64,000 nt of DNA from Actinomarinicola tropica (GCF_009650215.1 NZ_CP045851.1:434001-498000), one strand, 5' to 3'. Shown: positions 25,425 to 34,792, counted from the stretch's first letter. The notes: a model not told the origin generated them from the sequence alone. A program made the numbers and translations.

Positions 25425-26456
25425 GGCGGCTCGCCCTGCGCCTCGCCGGCCGCTTCGGCTGGCGGTTGGCCCGCCGTCGCGTCCGTCGGGCCGTGCCGTG
25501 GGTGGTCGTGCCCGCGTCGCTGGGCGCCGGGGCGGTGGCGGTGCCCGCCGCCGCGGGTGCGCTGGCGGTCGCCGGCCGCCGTCGCCGGCGGCGTGCCGAT
25601 TCGTGCGGTCCCCACTGCCTGACCCTTCCCGAGGGCCGAGGCGACGTGATCACCACCGCCGACGGCGCCGAGCTCGCGCTGCACGTCGCCGGCCCCGCCG
25701 ACGGGCCCTTGGTCGTGCTCGTCCATTGCTGGACCGGCGCCAAGGAGCTGTGGGCCCCGACCGCCCGGCGACTGGTGCACCTCGGGCACCGCGTCGTGCT
25801 CTACGACCAGCGCGGGCACGGGTCGTCCACCTGGGGCGACGGGGTGTCCGACGTCGACCGGCTCGGCGACGACCTCGCGACCGTCCTTGCGCACGTCGAC
25901 GCCCTGGACGCCGTGGTCGCCGGCCACTCGATGGGCGGCATGTCCATCCAGGCCTAGGTGGGCCGCCACCCGGCCGACGCTGCCGGCCGGCTGGCGGGCG
26001 CGGTGCTCGTGGCCACTGCGGCGCGCACCGTCGGGCGCGATCTCCCCGCGGTGCTGGCCGAGCGCGTGCTCGGCGACCTGTCGCCGGCCTGGACCCGCAC
26101 CGGGCGGATCGGCACGTCGCTGGCCCGCCGGTCCCTCGGCGCCGGCGCCCACCCCGCGCACGCCGTGGCCGTGCGCGACCTCCTCCACGCCACCCCCGGA
26201 TCGGTGCGCGTGGCGTGCCTCCTCGCCATGGCGCGCATGGACCTCGTCGGTCTGGCCGGAGCGGAGATCCCCGCGACCGTGCTGGTCGGGAGCCGGGACC
26301 TGCTCACCCCGCCGCGCTCGGCCCGTGCCCTGACGTCGGCGTGGCCGGGCGCCGAGATGACCATGCTGCCCGGTGCCGGCCACATGCTGCCGATCGAGCG
26401 TCCTGACGACGTCGTCGAGGCGATCCTCGCCCGGATCCCGCCCGCCCGACGCCCGC
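25421..26456 (+). pseudogene. Alpha/beta hydrolase interrupted by an in-frame TAG
   Basis: GTG 25421 overlaps the preceding stop. An Arg-rich start with a hydrophobic segment (VVVPASLGAGAVAVPAAAGA) suggests membrane anchoring, then LVVLVHCWTGAKELW, YDQRGHGSS and the nucleophile elbow AGHSMGGMSIQA. The next codon is TAG (25955-25957), after which the same frame continues GRHPADAAGRLAGAVLVATA to LLGSRDLL-type acid and GAGHMLPIERPDDVVEAIL with the catalytic His. Only the single stop separates two good halves; Tyr or Trp is expected there. The 3' end passes into a junction near 26456 with the opposing cupredoxin remnant, so the natural stop is gone. Resembles LipR-type hydrolases of mymA-like clusters, an inference. 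Confidence 0.75.
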
Positions 26457-26469
26457 CACGAGACGGTGG

Positions 26470-27005
26470 CCGGCAGCGCCATGCCCTTGCGGGAGTGGGG
26501 CACGCCGTCAGCGGGGTCGGGGATCTCGCAGATCATGAGGTACTCGCCCGGGTCGGCGCCCTCGATGGTGAGCAGTGCGACGAGCCGGGCATCAGCGCCT
26601 GCATGCCGCCGATGGCGGAGAACGGCGGCGGGCCCTGGGCCCCGCCCTCGAAGTAGGCGGCCACGTCCTGGCCGGTCTTGCCGTCGCCCAGGTGCAGCAG
26701 CGTCATCTCGTGGGCCTGCGCCTCGGAGGTGTTGACCACCTCGACCACGCCGGAGGCGGGCAGCTCGTTGGCGTCGTAGCCGAAGTCGACCATGTTCACG
26801 GTGACGTCGGGCTCCGGCAGCTCGCCGGTCTCGCCCTCGGCCGGACCGACCTCGAAGGCCTCGACCATGCCCTTGGCCAGGTGCGGCACGCCGTCGGGGC
26901 CGGCGATGAAGCAGAGCATCACGTAGGTGCCCTCCTCCAGGTCGACCAGCGCGTCGGCGCTCGACTCCGAGCCCGGGTCCACCACGCCGGTCCCGGGCGG
27001 CGCGG
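26470..27005 (-). pseudogene. Cupredoxin-like secreted protein, both ends missing
   Basis: The minus strand encodes two repeats of a cupredoxin-like pattern: VDLEEGTYVMLCFIAGPDGVPHLAKGM, then VNMVDFGYDANELPASG and AQAHEMTLLHLGDG, and after a one-base contraction near 26585 (CCGG for CCGGG) ALLTIEGADPGEYLMICEIP with DGVPHSRKGM. The Cys and His/Met positions of a copper-binding site are recognisable in CFI...PHLAKGM and CEI...PHSRKGM. No signal peptide is present because the 5' end is cut near 27005, just before the ECH gene stop, and the 3' end is cut near 26470. Function in copper or electron transfer is only inferred from fold. Confidence 0.6.
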
Positions 27006-27023
27006 CGATCCTGCGGTCCGCGG

Positions 27024-27836
27024 TCAGGTTCCGGTGAACTGCGGCGGGCGCTTCTCCATGAACGCGAGCGGACCCTCGACGGCGTCCTTCGACCGGAACA
27101 CCGGACCACCGACCTCGGACTCGATGCGCAGGGCCTCCTCCAGGCTCGTGCCCTCGGAGCGGCGGACGGCCTCCTTGACGGCGCGCACCGCGATCGGGCC
27201 GTTGCCGGCGATGCGCCGGGCCAGGTCGAGGGCGCGGTCGAGAACCTGCTCGCGTGGCAGCACCTCGTTGACGAGGCCGATGCGCCACGCCTCCGCCACC
27301 GGCATGGGCTCGCCGAGCAGGAGGATCTCCATGGCCTTGGCCCGGGGAATCTGACGGGGGAGCCGACTGACCCCGCCGCCGCCGGGGATGAGGCCGCGGG
27401 CCACCTCGGTGAGGCCCACGGTGACGTCCTCGGCCGCGACGCGCAGGTCGGTGGCCAGCACCAGCTCGGTGCCCCCGGCGAGGGCGTCGCCCTGGATCGC
27501 CGAGATCACCGGCTTGTCGAGCACGAAGCCGCGGAGCAGGCCGTCGGCGAAGGCCTCCTTGTCGGAGAGCAGGGCCTCGTCCCACTCGTCCTCCGGACCT
27601 CGCTGGCGGGTCATCAAGGTGATGAGCCGGCCCAGGTCGGCGCCGGCGCAGAACGCCTTCTCGCCAGCGCCGGTGAGCACCGCCACCCGGATGGAGTCGT
27701 CGTCGCGCACCTGGCGCCACGCCTGCGCCATGCGCACGAGCATCTCCGGGCTCAGGGCATTGCGCTTCTCCGGGCGGTTCATGGTGAGCACGGCCATGCC
27801 GTCGCGCACGTCGAGGAGCAGGTGGGGGTCGGTCAC
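27024..27836 (-). CDS. Enoyl-CoA hydratase/isomerase
   Basis: 270-residue crotonase-family enzyme acting on enoyl-CoA made by the acyl-CoA dehydrogenase upstream. It begins at GTG 27836 (MTDPHLLLDV) and shows MNRPEKRNALSPEML, the oxyanion-hole strands KAFCAGADLGRL and GDALAGGTELVLATDLRV, and a C-terminal AFMEKRPPQF. Of the two hydratase glutamates, one aligns in TEVARGLIPGGGG; the other is not certain, so isomerase or thioesterase chemistry is possible. It follows the acyl-CoA dehydrogenase by 14 bases in a minus-strand operon with an alcohol dehydrogenase. Intact. Confidence 0.92.
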   Translation of the reverse strand: MTDPHLLLDVRDGMAVLTMNRPEKRNALSPEMLVRMAQAWRQVRDDDSIRVAVLTGAGEKAFCAGADLGRLITLMTRQRGPEDEWDEALLSDKEAFADGLLRGFVLDKPVISAIQGDALAGGTELVLATDLRVAAEDVTVGLTEVARGLIPGGGGVSRLPRQIPRAKAMEILLLGEPMPVAEAWRIGLVNEVLPREQVLDRALDLARRIAGNGPIAVRAVKEAVRRSEGTSLEEALRIESEVGGPVFRSKDAVEGPLAFMEKRPPQFTGT

Positions 27837-27850
27837 GGGGGGCCTCCGGG

Positions 27851-29140
27851 TCAGGGGGCGGGACGGCGGTTGGTGCGCACGTCCCGGAACGGGATGTCGG
27901 CGTCGACGGAGGGCTCCTTGGGCAGGCCCAGGACGCGCTCGCCGATGATGTCGTGCTGGATCTCGTCGGTGCCCCCGGCGATGGACTGCCCGGGGACCGA
28001 AACCAGCACCTCAGCCACGATGCCGCCCTCCAGCGAGTCGGGCCCGTCGAGCATGGCGTGGGCGCCGGCCACGTGGCTGTGGGCGGCGGCCGCGGCCCGG
28101 GCGATGGCGCTGCCGTGCAGCTTGCCGAGCGACCCCTCCGGCCCGGGCCGGCCGGCCTTGCGGGCCGCGCCCGCCCGCTGGGCGGTGAGCTGGGCGGCCC
28201 GCTGCAGGGCGTGCAGGGCGGCGATCTCCTGGCGCAGCACCGGGTCGCCGGCGCGCCCCAGCCGCTGCGCGACCGGTGCCACCAGGTCGGCCCGCCCGGC
28301 CCGCTGCGGGTACCACTCGTACGTCTTGAGGTACTCGGCCGCCTCGGCCGCCGCCTCCTCGCGGGTGCGGCCACCACCGCCGGGCGGCAGCGAGCCGAAC
28401 AACCCGGCGGCCAGGCCGCGCTCGTGGGACAGTGTGGTGCGAGCCACGCCCCAGCCGCCGTGGAGCTCGCCGACCAGGTTCTCGTGCGGCACCCGGGCCT
28501 CGTCGAGGAACACCTCGTTGAACGACGCCCGCCCGTTCATCTGGCGCAGCGGCCGGACGACCACCCCGTCTTGGCGCATCGGGAAGGCGAAGAACGAGAT
28601 GCCCCGGTGCTTGGGTACGTCGGGGTCCGTGCGGGCCAGGAGCATCCCGTAGGCGGCGTGGTGGGCGCCGGTGGTCCACACCTTCTGGCCGGACACGATC
28701 CACTCGTCGCCGTCGCGGCGGGCGTGGGTGGTGAGCCCGGCCAGGTCGGACCCGTTGCTCGGCTCGCTGAACAGCTGGCACCACGTGTCGCGACCGGTGG
28801 CGATGCCGCGCAGCAGGCGCCGCTGCAGCTCCAGCGACCCGTGCTCCAGCAGCGTGGGCGCGGCCAGCGCCATGCCGACGCCGACGGCCGGACCCACCGC
28901 CCCGGCGGCGCGCAGCTCCTCGGTGGCGGCCCGGGCCAGGTCGGGCGGCAGGCCCCGGCCGTAGCGGTCGGGTGGCCAGCCCGGGCAGCCCCAGCCGGAG
29001 TCGACGAGCAGGTCCCGCCACTCGGCGAGCGGGCGCTCCGGGTCCCAGGTGGCGTCGAACCACGCCCGCACCTCGGCCCGGACCTCGTCGGCCGACGGCT
29101 GCTCCACGGCCGCGGCCGTGCTCGCAGGATCGGCGCTCAT
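27851..29140 (-). CDS. FadE-type acyl-CoA dehydrogenase (429 aa)
   Basis: Flavin desaturase with [28 protein letters not shown] and the C-terminal [22 protein letters not shown]. The canonical MCAD catalytic Glu position is Gly. ATG 29140 overlaps the alcohol dehydrogenase stop (ATGA, 29137-29140), showing translational coupling. Compared with the two paralogues near 4-9 kb it has an Ala-rich helical insert (EEAAAEAAEYL) and no NAATGGEGNLAK block, so it is a distinct subfamily. It probably works on the same CoA ester as the downstream hydratase. Confidence 0.93.
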   Translation of the reverse strand: MSADPASTAAAVEQPSADEVRAEVRAWFDATWDPERPLAEWRDLLVDSGWGCPGWPPDRYGRGLPPDLARAATEELRAAGAVGPAVGVGMALAAPTLLEHGSLELQRRLLRGIATGRDTWCQLFSEPSNGSDLAGLTTHARRDGDEWIVSGQKVWTTGAHHAAYGMLLARTDPDVPKHRGISFFAFPMRQDGVVVRPLRQMNGRASFNEVFLDEARVPHENLVGELHGGWGVARTTLSHERGLAAGLFGSLPPGGGGRTREEAAAEAAEYLKTYEWYPQRAGRADLVAPVAQRLGRAGDPVLRQEIAALHALQRAAQLTAQRAGAARKAGRPGPEGSLGKLHGSAIARAAAAAHSHVAGAHAMLDGPDSLEGGIVAEVLVSVPGQSIAGGTDEIQHDIIGERVLGLPKEPSVDADIPFRDVRTNRRPAP

Positions 29141-30249
29141 GCCGTCATGGTCAGCGACGCCCGGGTCACCCGTCCGGCGTCCTGGTCGACGAAGGCCTCG
29201 TTGATCTGCTCCAGCGGGTAGTCGACGACCACGTGGTCGAGGGGCAGGTCGTCGACGTGGCGGTCGAGGAAGCCGAGCGCCCGCTGCAGGGAGGGGGCGT
29301 CGTAGGCGGCGACCGCCTCGACCCGCACGTTGGCCATCACCAGGAACCCGGGGTCGAGCTCGAGCGACGTGCCCGGGTAGAAGGTGCCGATCTCCAGGTA
29401 GCGGCCGCCGATGCCCACCATGCGCAGGCCCTCGCTGATGGCGTCGGGGCGGCCGACCAGCTCGCACACGACGTCGGCGCCCCACCCGCCGGTGAGGTCC
29501 TTCACCGCCGCCACTCGCTCGTCGGGGCTGGTGACCTCGCGCATGTCGATGGTGTGGTCGGCGCCCATGCGCCGGGCCAGGTCGAGCCGATCGGACAGGG
29601 CGTCGATGACGATCACCGTCTCGGCGCCGCGGTCGCGAGCCACCGCGGTGGCGTACACGCCGAGGCCGCCGGCGCCCTGGATGACCACCCGGTCGCCCAT
29701 GCCCATCTGCACCCGCTCGAGGCCCATGATCACCTGGGCCAGGGCGCAGTTGACGCCGGCGACCATCGTGTCGGTGACCCGGTCCGGCACCTTGTACACC
29801 GCCATCTGCGGGGTCAGGTAGAAGTAGTCGGCGTAGGCGCCCCGGAAGTACGGGAACTCGGTGGGCTTGCCCTGCAGGACCTTGAACGACCGGCTGCACG
29901 CCTCGGTCATGCCCCGCGTGCACGACCGGCACCGCCCGCACGGCGCGAAGTACTGGTAGGCGACGCGGTCGCCCTCGGCCAGCGGGTTGCCGGTCCAGTC
30001 GGTGGTGACGCCGGCGCCGAGCGCGTGCACCACCCCGGTCATCTCGTGGCCGATGATGCGGCCGTCGGCGCGGGCCATGGCCGACAGGTAGCCGTCGCCC
30101 CGCCAAATGTGCAGGTCGCTGCCGCAGATGTTGGCCCGCGTCACCCGCACCACCACCGCGCCCGGCTCCGGCTCCGGCACCGGCAGGTCGACGAGCTCCA
30201 GGGGCGTGCCCGGCCCGAAGAACAGGGCGGCCCGTCCGGTGGTGGTCAT
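29137..30249 (-). CDS. Zinc-dependent alcohol dehydrogenase (MDR family)
   Basis: 370-residue medium-chain dehydrogenase. The N-terminal catalytic domain has CGSDLH (catalytic zinc Cys) and GHEMTGVV (zinc His and Glu), the structural zinc site is CGRCRSC...C (four Cys), and the nucleotide-binding loop is GAGGLGVYA. First gene of a three-gene operon with FadE and ECH, transcribed from the shared region 30250-30429. It would interconvert an alcohol and a ketone or aldehyde in the same pathway. ATG 30249 gives the standard N-terminus. Substrate unknown. Confidence 0.93.
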   Translation of the reverse strand: MTTTGRAALFFGPGTPLELVDLPVPEPEPGAVVVRVTRANICGSDLHIWRGDGYLSAMARADGRIIGHEMTGVVHALGAGVTTDWTGNPLAEGDRVAYQYFAPCGRCRSCTRGMTEACSRSFKVLQGKPTEFPYFRGAYADYFYLTPQMAVYKVPDRVTDTMVAGVNCALAQVIMGLERVQMGMGDRVVIQGAGGLGVYATAVARDRGAETVIVIDALSDRLDLARRMGADHTIDMREVTSPDERVAAVKDLTGGWGADVVCELVGRPDAISEGLRMVGIGGRYLEIGTFYPGTSLELDPGFLVMANVRVEAVAAYDAPSLQRALGFLDRHVDDLPLDHVVVDYPLEQINEAFVDQDAGRVTRASLTMTA

Positions 30250-30311
30250 GTGCTGGTCCCCCTCTGGTCGGCGCCCGCCGGCGGCAGCCGTGCCGGGCCG
30301 CAGTATCGACC

Positions 30312-30329
30312 TGGCACCCGCAGGTGTCA
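30312..30329. promoter_or_regulatory. Operator-like palindrome TGGCAC-N6-GTGTCA
   Basis: Six-base arms around CCGCAG, one mismatch from perfect symmetry. It lies in the divergent spacer between the alcohol dehydrogenase (start 30249) and the amidohydrolase (start 30430), with a matching site at 30378. Centres of the two sites are 66 bases apart. Two extra GGCACCC half-sites lie between them. Confidence 0.6.
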
Positions 30330-30377
30330 AATGGCTCCGGCACCCTTGCGACCGGCACCCGGCTGGGGCATGCTCGG

Positions 30378-30395
30378 TGGCACTCCAGGGTGCCA
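30378..30395. promoter_or_regulatory. Operator-like palindrome TGGCAC-N6-GTGCCA
   Basis: Perfect six-base arms around TCCAGG, same arm sequence and spacing as the site at 30312. It ends 34 bases before the amidohydrolase start, a position suited to repression of the plus-strand operon. The two sites together look like the target of one dimeric repressor acting on both operons; the regulator is not identifiable from the window. Confidence 0.6.
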
Positions 30396-30429
30396 ACCGG
30401 GCGCCGGAGCGAGCACGGGGGACACGCTC

Positions 30430-31554
30430 ATGAAGGTCGACTACCCGATCATCTCGGCTGATTCGCACATCACCGAGGCGCCGAACACCTACACCGACTA
30501 CATCGACGCGGCGTGGCGTGACCGAGCTCCCCGCCTCGTCGACGGCGGCGAGAAGATGGGCGACATGTTCGCCGTCGAGGGATCGGCGGTGCCGATCCCC
30601 ATGGGGCTGGTCGCCGCCGCTGGCAAGGACCCCTCCGAGATCCGCACGAAGGGGACGCGGTTCGAGGAGCTGCACCGGGGAGGCTGGGACCCGACGGCCC
30701 GCCTCGCCGAGCAGGACGCCGACGGGGTCGCCGCCGAGATCATCTACCCGACGGTGGGGATGGTCCTGTGCAACATCGACGACTACGACCTGAAGAAGGC
30801 GAGCTTCGACGCCTACAACCGCTGGATCGCCGAGTACTGCTCGCACGACCCGAACCGCCTCCTCGGTTGCGGCCAGACGGCGATGCGCTCGCCGGAGGAG
30901 GGCATCGAGGACCTCAAGGCCATCAAGGCCCTCGGCCTGCGGGGCGTGATGATGCCGGGCCTGCCGGCGGTGGAGGACTACGACTCGCCGGTGTACGACG
31001 AGTTCTGGGAGACGGCGATCGAGCTCGACCTGCCGCTCAGCTTCCACATCCTCACGACCAAGAGCGACAAGACCCGGGGCCCGGCCATCTCCAGCTTCCT
31101 GTCCATCGTGCGGGGCTGCCAGGACATCATGGCCATGCTCGTGTTCGGCGGCGTCTTCGAGCGCCACCCAGGCCTGAAGGTGGTGTGCGTCGAGGCCGAC
31201 GCCGGCTGGGTGCCCCACTTCATGTACCGGATGGACCACGCCTTCAACCGGCACCGCTACTGGCTCAAGCCCGGCGCCGACCTGCAGCGCCTGCCCAGCG
31301 AGTACTTCGCCGAGCACATCTACGTGACCTTCCAGGACGACTGGACCGCGTTCCGCTTCGCCGACGCCATGAACTGGAAGCGGCTCATGTGGGCCAACGA
31401 CTTCCCCCACAGCGACTCCACGTGGCCGTGGTCGCAGGAGCTGCTCGACAAGCACACCGCCCAGCTCAGCGACGAGCAGACCAAGGCCATCCTCAGCGAC
31501 AACGTCGCCGAGCTCTACGGCATCGACACCTCGACGCTCACGACCACCGCCTGA
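30430..31554 (+). CDS. Amidohydrolase-2 family (PF04909) TIM-barrel hydrolase/decarboxylase
   Basis: 374-residue metal-dependent protein. It begins ISADSHITEAP, the D-S-H form of the amidohydrolase-2 first metal strand, and has LRGVMMPGLP, FHILTTK (metal His), VCVEADAGWVPH and the terminal WANDFPHSDSTWP with the catalytic Asp. Family members hydrolyse C-N or C-O bonds or decarboxylate ring acids, and homologues frequently accompany Ltp and P450 genes in actinobacterial degradation clusters. ATG 30430 follows GGGGGA. First gene of a plus-strand operon: the next gene starts two bases after its stop. Reaction unknown. Confidence 0.88.
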   Translation: MKVDYPIISADSHITEAPNTYTDYIDAAWRDRAPRLVDGGEKMGDMFAVEGSAVPIPMGLVAAAGKDPSEIRTKGTRFEELHRGGWDPTARLAEQDADGVAAEIIYPTVGMVLCNIDDYDLKKASFDAYNRWIAEYCSHDPNRLLGCGQTAMRSPEEGIEDLKAIKALGLRGVMMPGLPAVEDYDSPVYDEFWETAIELDLPLSFHILTTKSDKTRGPAISSFLSIVRGCQDIMAMLVFGGVFERHPGLKVVCVEADAGWVPHFMYRMDHAFNRHRYWLKPGADLQRLPSEYFAEHIYVTFQDDWTAFRFADAMNWKRLMWANDFPHSDSTWPWSQELLDKHTAQLSDEQTKAILSDNVAELYGIDTSTLTTTA

Positions 31555-31555
31555 C

Positions 31556-33277
31556 ATGTCCGCCCACGACCTCGTCATCCGGGGCGGCACCGTGCTCGAC
31601 GGCACGGGGGCAGCCGCCCGCACCGCCGACGTCGCCGTCGACGGCGACCGCGTCGTCGCCGTCGGCGTCGTCGGCGGGCGGGGTGCCCAGGAGATCGACG
31701 CCGATGGCGCGCTCGTGCTGCCCGGCTTCGTCGACATCCACGCTCACTACGACGGCCAGGCGACGTGGGACAACCACCTCGCCCCGTCCTCGTGGCAGGG
31801 CGTCACCACCGTGGTCATGGGCAACTGCGGTGTCGGGTTCGCACCCGTGCGCCCCGCCGACCACGATCGCCTCATCGAGCTGATGGAGGGCGTGGAGGAC
31901 ATCCCCGGCGCCGCCCTCCACGAGGGCCTGAGCTGGGAGTGGCAGTCCTTCGGCGAGTACCTGGAAGCCGTCGACCGGATCCCCCACGACATCGACGTCG
32001 GCGCCCAGGTGCCCCACGGCGCCGTGCGCCTGAACGTGATGGGCGAGCGGGGTGCCCAGCGCGAGCCGGCGACACCGGAAGAGATCGAGCAGATGGCGGC
32101 GCTGGCCGCCGAGGGCGTCGCCGCCGGCGCGCTCGGGTTCACCACCTCCCGCACGATGAACCACCGCACCAGCCGGGGCGAGCCCACGCCCACCCTCACC
32201 GCGTCGGCCGACGAGCTGGTGGGCATCGCCCGAGCCCTCGGCGGGCTGGGGCGCGGGGTGCTCCAGGTCGTGTCCGACCACATGAACACCGACGAGGAGT
32301 TCGCGACGTTCCGGCGCATGGTCGCCGAGTCCGGGCGGCCCCTGTCGTTCTCGCTCGTGCAGAGCCCGTTCGAGCCCGAGGGCTACCGCACGGTGCTCGA
32401 CCGCATCGACGCGGCCCGGGCCGACGGGCTGGCCATCACCGCCCAGGTCGGCACCCGCGCCGTCGGGCTCCTGTTCGGGCTGCAGTGCACGCTGCACCCG
32501 TTCCTGAGCAACCCGGTGTTCGCCGAGATCGCGTCGCTGCCCGTGCCCGAGCAGGCCCGGATCATGGCCGACGACGGGTTCAAGGCACGGGTGCTCGAGG
32601 CGGCCGGGGGCGACAAGGTCCGCAAGCTCGGCGGCGGCCTCATCGGCCGGTTCGACGCCATGTACGAGCTCGGCGACCCGCCCGACTACGAGGCCGACGC
32701 CTCGCAGAGCATCGCCGCCCGCGCCGCCCGCGAGGGTCGCTCGGTCGAGGACTTCGTGTACGACCTGCTCATCGCCGACCAGGGCCGCACCCTGCTGTAC
32801 CTGCCGGCGCTCAACTTCGCCGGCGGCAACCTCGACGCGGTGGGCGAGATGCTCGCCCACCCGCACACCGTGCCCGGCCTCGGCGACGGCGGCGCCCACG
32901 TGGGCACCATCTGCGACGGCAGCTTCCCCACCACGCTGCTCACCCTGTGGGGCCGCGACCGCAACCACTGCCGCCTGGACCTGGCGTACCTGGTCCGCCA
33001 GCACTGCTGGGACACGGCCCGCACGGTGGGCCTGGAGGACCGCGGCGTGCTGGCCCCCGGCTACCGGGCCGACGTCAACGTCGTCGACTTCGACCACCTC
33101 CGGGCCCGCCGCCCCGAGGTCCGCTACGACCTGCCCGCCGGCGGCCGGCGGCTGCTGCAGCGGGCCGACGGCTACCTCCACACCGTGGTCGCCGGCGAGG
33201 AGACCTACCGTGGCGGCGAACCCACCGGCGCCCTGCCCGGCCGCCTCGTGCGCGGCCCGCAACCAGCGCCGGCCTGA
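31556..33277 (+). CDS. N-acyl-D-amino-acid deacylase-like amidohydrolase
   Basis: 573-residue urease-superfamily amidohydrolase. The metal-binding HxH is in LPGFVDIHAHYDGQATWD, followed by VMGNCGVGFAPVRP, a typical D-aminoacylase-like block; GDGGAHVGTICDG carries a late metal/catalytic Asp region. Family members cleave N-acyl-D-amino acids or cyclic amides; in this context a ring or amide hydrolysis in a degradation route is plausible. It starts two bases after the preceding amidohydrolase stop, and a BVMO follows after 22 bases, so two hydrolases and an oxygenase form one operon. Specific substrate not predictable. Confidence 0.88.
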   Translation: MSAHDLVIRGGTVLDGTGAAARTADVAVDGDRVVAVGVVGGRGAQEIDADGALVLPGFVDIHAHYDGQATWDNHLAPSSWQGVTTVVMGNCGVGFAPVRPADHDRLIELMEGVEDIPGAALHEGLSWEWQSFGEYLEAVDRIPHDIDVGAQVPHGAVRLNVMGERGAQREPATPEEIEQMAALAAEGVAAGALGFTTSRTMNHRTSRGEPTPTLTASADELVGIARALGGLGRGVLQVVSDHMNTDEEFATFRRMVAESGRPLSFSLVQSPFEPEGYRTVLDRIDAARADGLAITAQVGTRAVGLLFGLQCTLHPFLSNPVFAEIASLPVPEQARIMADDGFKARVLEAAGGDKVRKLGGGLIGRFDAMYELGDPPDYEADASQSIAARAAREGRSVEDFVYDLLIADQGRTLLYLPALNFAGGNLDAVGEMLAHPHTVPGLGDGGAHVGTICDGSFPTTLLTLWGRDRNHCRLDLAYLVRQHCWDTARTVGLEDRGVLAPGYRADVNVVDFDHLRARRPEVRYDLPAGGRRLLQRADGYLHTVVAGEETYRGGEPTGALPGRLVRGPQPAPA

Positions 33278-33299
33278 ACGACCCCTGGAGGAACCCCCC

Positions 33300-34769
33300 G
33301 TGCGAGACCTGCACGTCGCCGTCATCGGCGCCGGCATGGCCGGCATCGCCAGCGTCATCAAGCTGCGCGAGGCCGGCATCGACGACGTCACCGTGTTCGA
33401 GAAGGCCGACGAGGTCGGTGGCACGTGGCGGGAGAACACCTACCCGGGCATCGCCTGCGACGTCCCGTCCCACCTGTACAGCTACTCCTTCGCCCCCAAC
33501 CCGGACTGGAGCCACACGTTCTCGCCCGGGCCGGAGATCCAGGAGTACTTCCGGGGCGTCGCCCGCCGGGAGGGCGTGTACGAGCGGACCCGGTTCGGCG
33601 AGGAGGTCACCGCCCTCGAGTGGGCCGACGGGCGCTGGACGCTGGCCACCGGCACCGGCTTCCGCGACACCTACGACGTGGTCATCGCCGCCACCGGCGT
33701 CCTCCACCACCCGAACCTCCCCGACCTGCCCGGGCTCGACACCTTCGCCGGCGCCGCCTTCCACAGCGCCCGCTGGGATCACACCGTGGCCCTCGAGGGA
33801 CGCCGGGTCGGGGTGATCGGCACCGGCTCGTCGGCGGTGCAGATCACCGGGGCCCTCGTCGACCGGGTCGGCCACCTCGACCTGTTCCAGCGCACCCCGC
33901 AGTGGATCATGCCGGTCGACAACACCCCCTACGACGAGGCCCAGCGGGAGGCGTTCCGGACCGACCCGGCGCTCATGCGCCAGGCCCGCGACGGCTTGAG
34001 CCGGGCCTTCGCCGACCACTTCGCCAACGCGGTGATCGACGCCGACTCGCCGGCCATGGCCCTCATCGAGGAGGCGTGCCGGGCCCACCTGGAGACGGTG
34101 GCCGCCGACCCGGTGCTGCGGGAGAAGCTGCGTCCCGACTACCGGGCGGCGTGCAAGCGCCTCATCGCCTCGGACAACTTCTACGACGCCATCCAGCGCC
34201 CCAACGCCTCGCTGGTCACCGAGGCGATCGAGCGCATCGAGCCGGCTGGCGTGCGCACCGCCGACGGCGAGCTGCACGAGCTCGACGTGCTCGTGCTGGC
34301 CACCGGGTTCCGGGTCGACCGGTTCCTCCGGCCCACCGAGGTGCGGGGCCGCGACGGCATCCGCCTCGACGACGTGTGGAAGGACCGGCCCAGCGCCCAC
34401 CTCGCCCTCGCCGTGCCCGGCTTCCCGAACCTGTTCCTGCTCAACGGCCCCAACGGCCCGGTCGGGAACTTCTCGCTCATCGACGTCGCCGAGCTGCAGC
34501 TCGGGTATACCATCCAGCTGCTCGACCTGCTCTGGGCCGGCGCTGAGTCGGTGGAGCCAACGCCCGAGGCGGCCGAGGCGTTCGAGCAGGCCCGGGTGGA
34601 GGCGACCAAGGGCACCGTGTGGGTCACCGGCTGTCGCAGCTGGTACCTCGACGACCGCGGCATCCCGGCGGCGTGGCCGTGGAGCATCGACCACTTCCGC
34701 GAGGTCATGCAGGCGCCGGACCTGTCCCAGTACCGGGTGGCCGGCGCCGAGGTCGGCGCCGGCGCCTGA
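33300..34769 (+). CDS. Type I Baeyer-Villiger monooxygenase
   Basis: 489-residue flavin monooxygenase inserting oxygen next to a ketone. FAD motif GAGMAGIAS, BVMO fingerprint FAGAAFHSARWD (FxGxxxHxxxW) and NADPH motif GTGSSAVQ are all present in order, plus DVLVLATGFRVDRF near the C-terminus. GTG 33300 is chosen because TGGAGGAA lies seven bases upstream and the FAD strand (LHVAVIGAG) begins at the right distance; the longer frame lacks an N-terminal match. An alcohol dehydrogenase on the divergent operon could supply the ketone, and the two hydrolases upstream could open the product lactone or ester. That order is inference. Intact. Confidence 0.93.
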   Translation: MRDLHVAVIGAGMAGIASVIKLREAGIDDVTVFEKADEVGGTWRENTYPGIACDVPSHLYSYSFAPNPDWSHTFSPGPEIQEYFRGVARREGVYERTRFGEEVTALEWADGRWTLATGTGFRDTYDVVIAATGVLHHPNLPDLPGLDTFAGAAFHSARWDHTVALEGRRVGVIGTGSSAVQITGALVDRVGHLDLFQRTPQWIMPVDNTPYDEAQREAFRTDPALMRQARDGLSRAFADHFANAVIDADSPAMALIEEACRAHLETVAADPVLREKLRPDYRAACKRLIASDNFYDAIQRPNASLVTEAIERIEPAGVRTADGELHELDVLVLATGFRVDRFLRPTEVRGRDGIRLDDVWKDRPSAHLALAVPGFPNLFLLNGPNGPVGNFSLIDVAELQLGYTIQLLDLLWAGAESVEPTPEAAEAFEQARVEATKGTVWVTGCRSWYLDDRGIPAAWPWSIDHFREVMQAPDLSQYRVAGAEVGAGA

Positions 34770-34792
34770 GCCGGGACGCCTGGCGGCCACCG

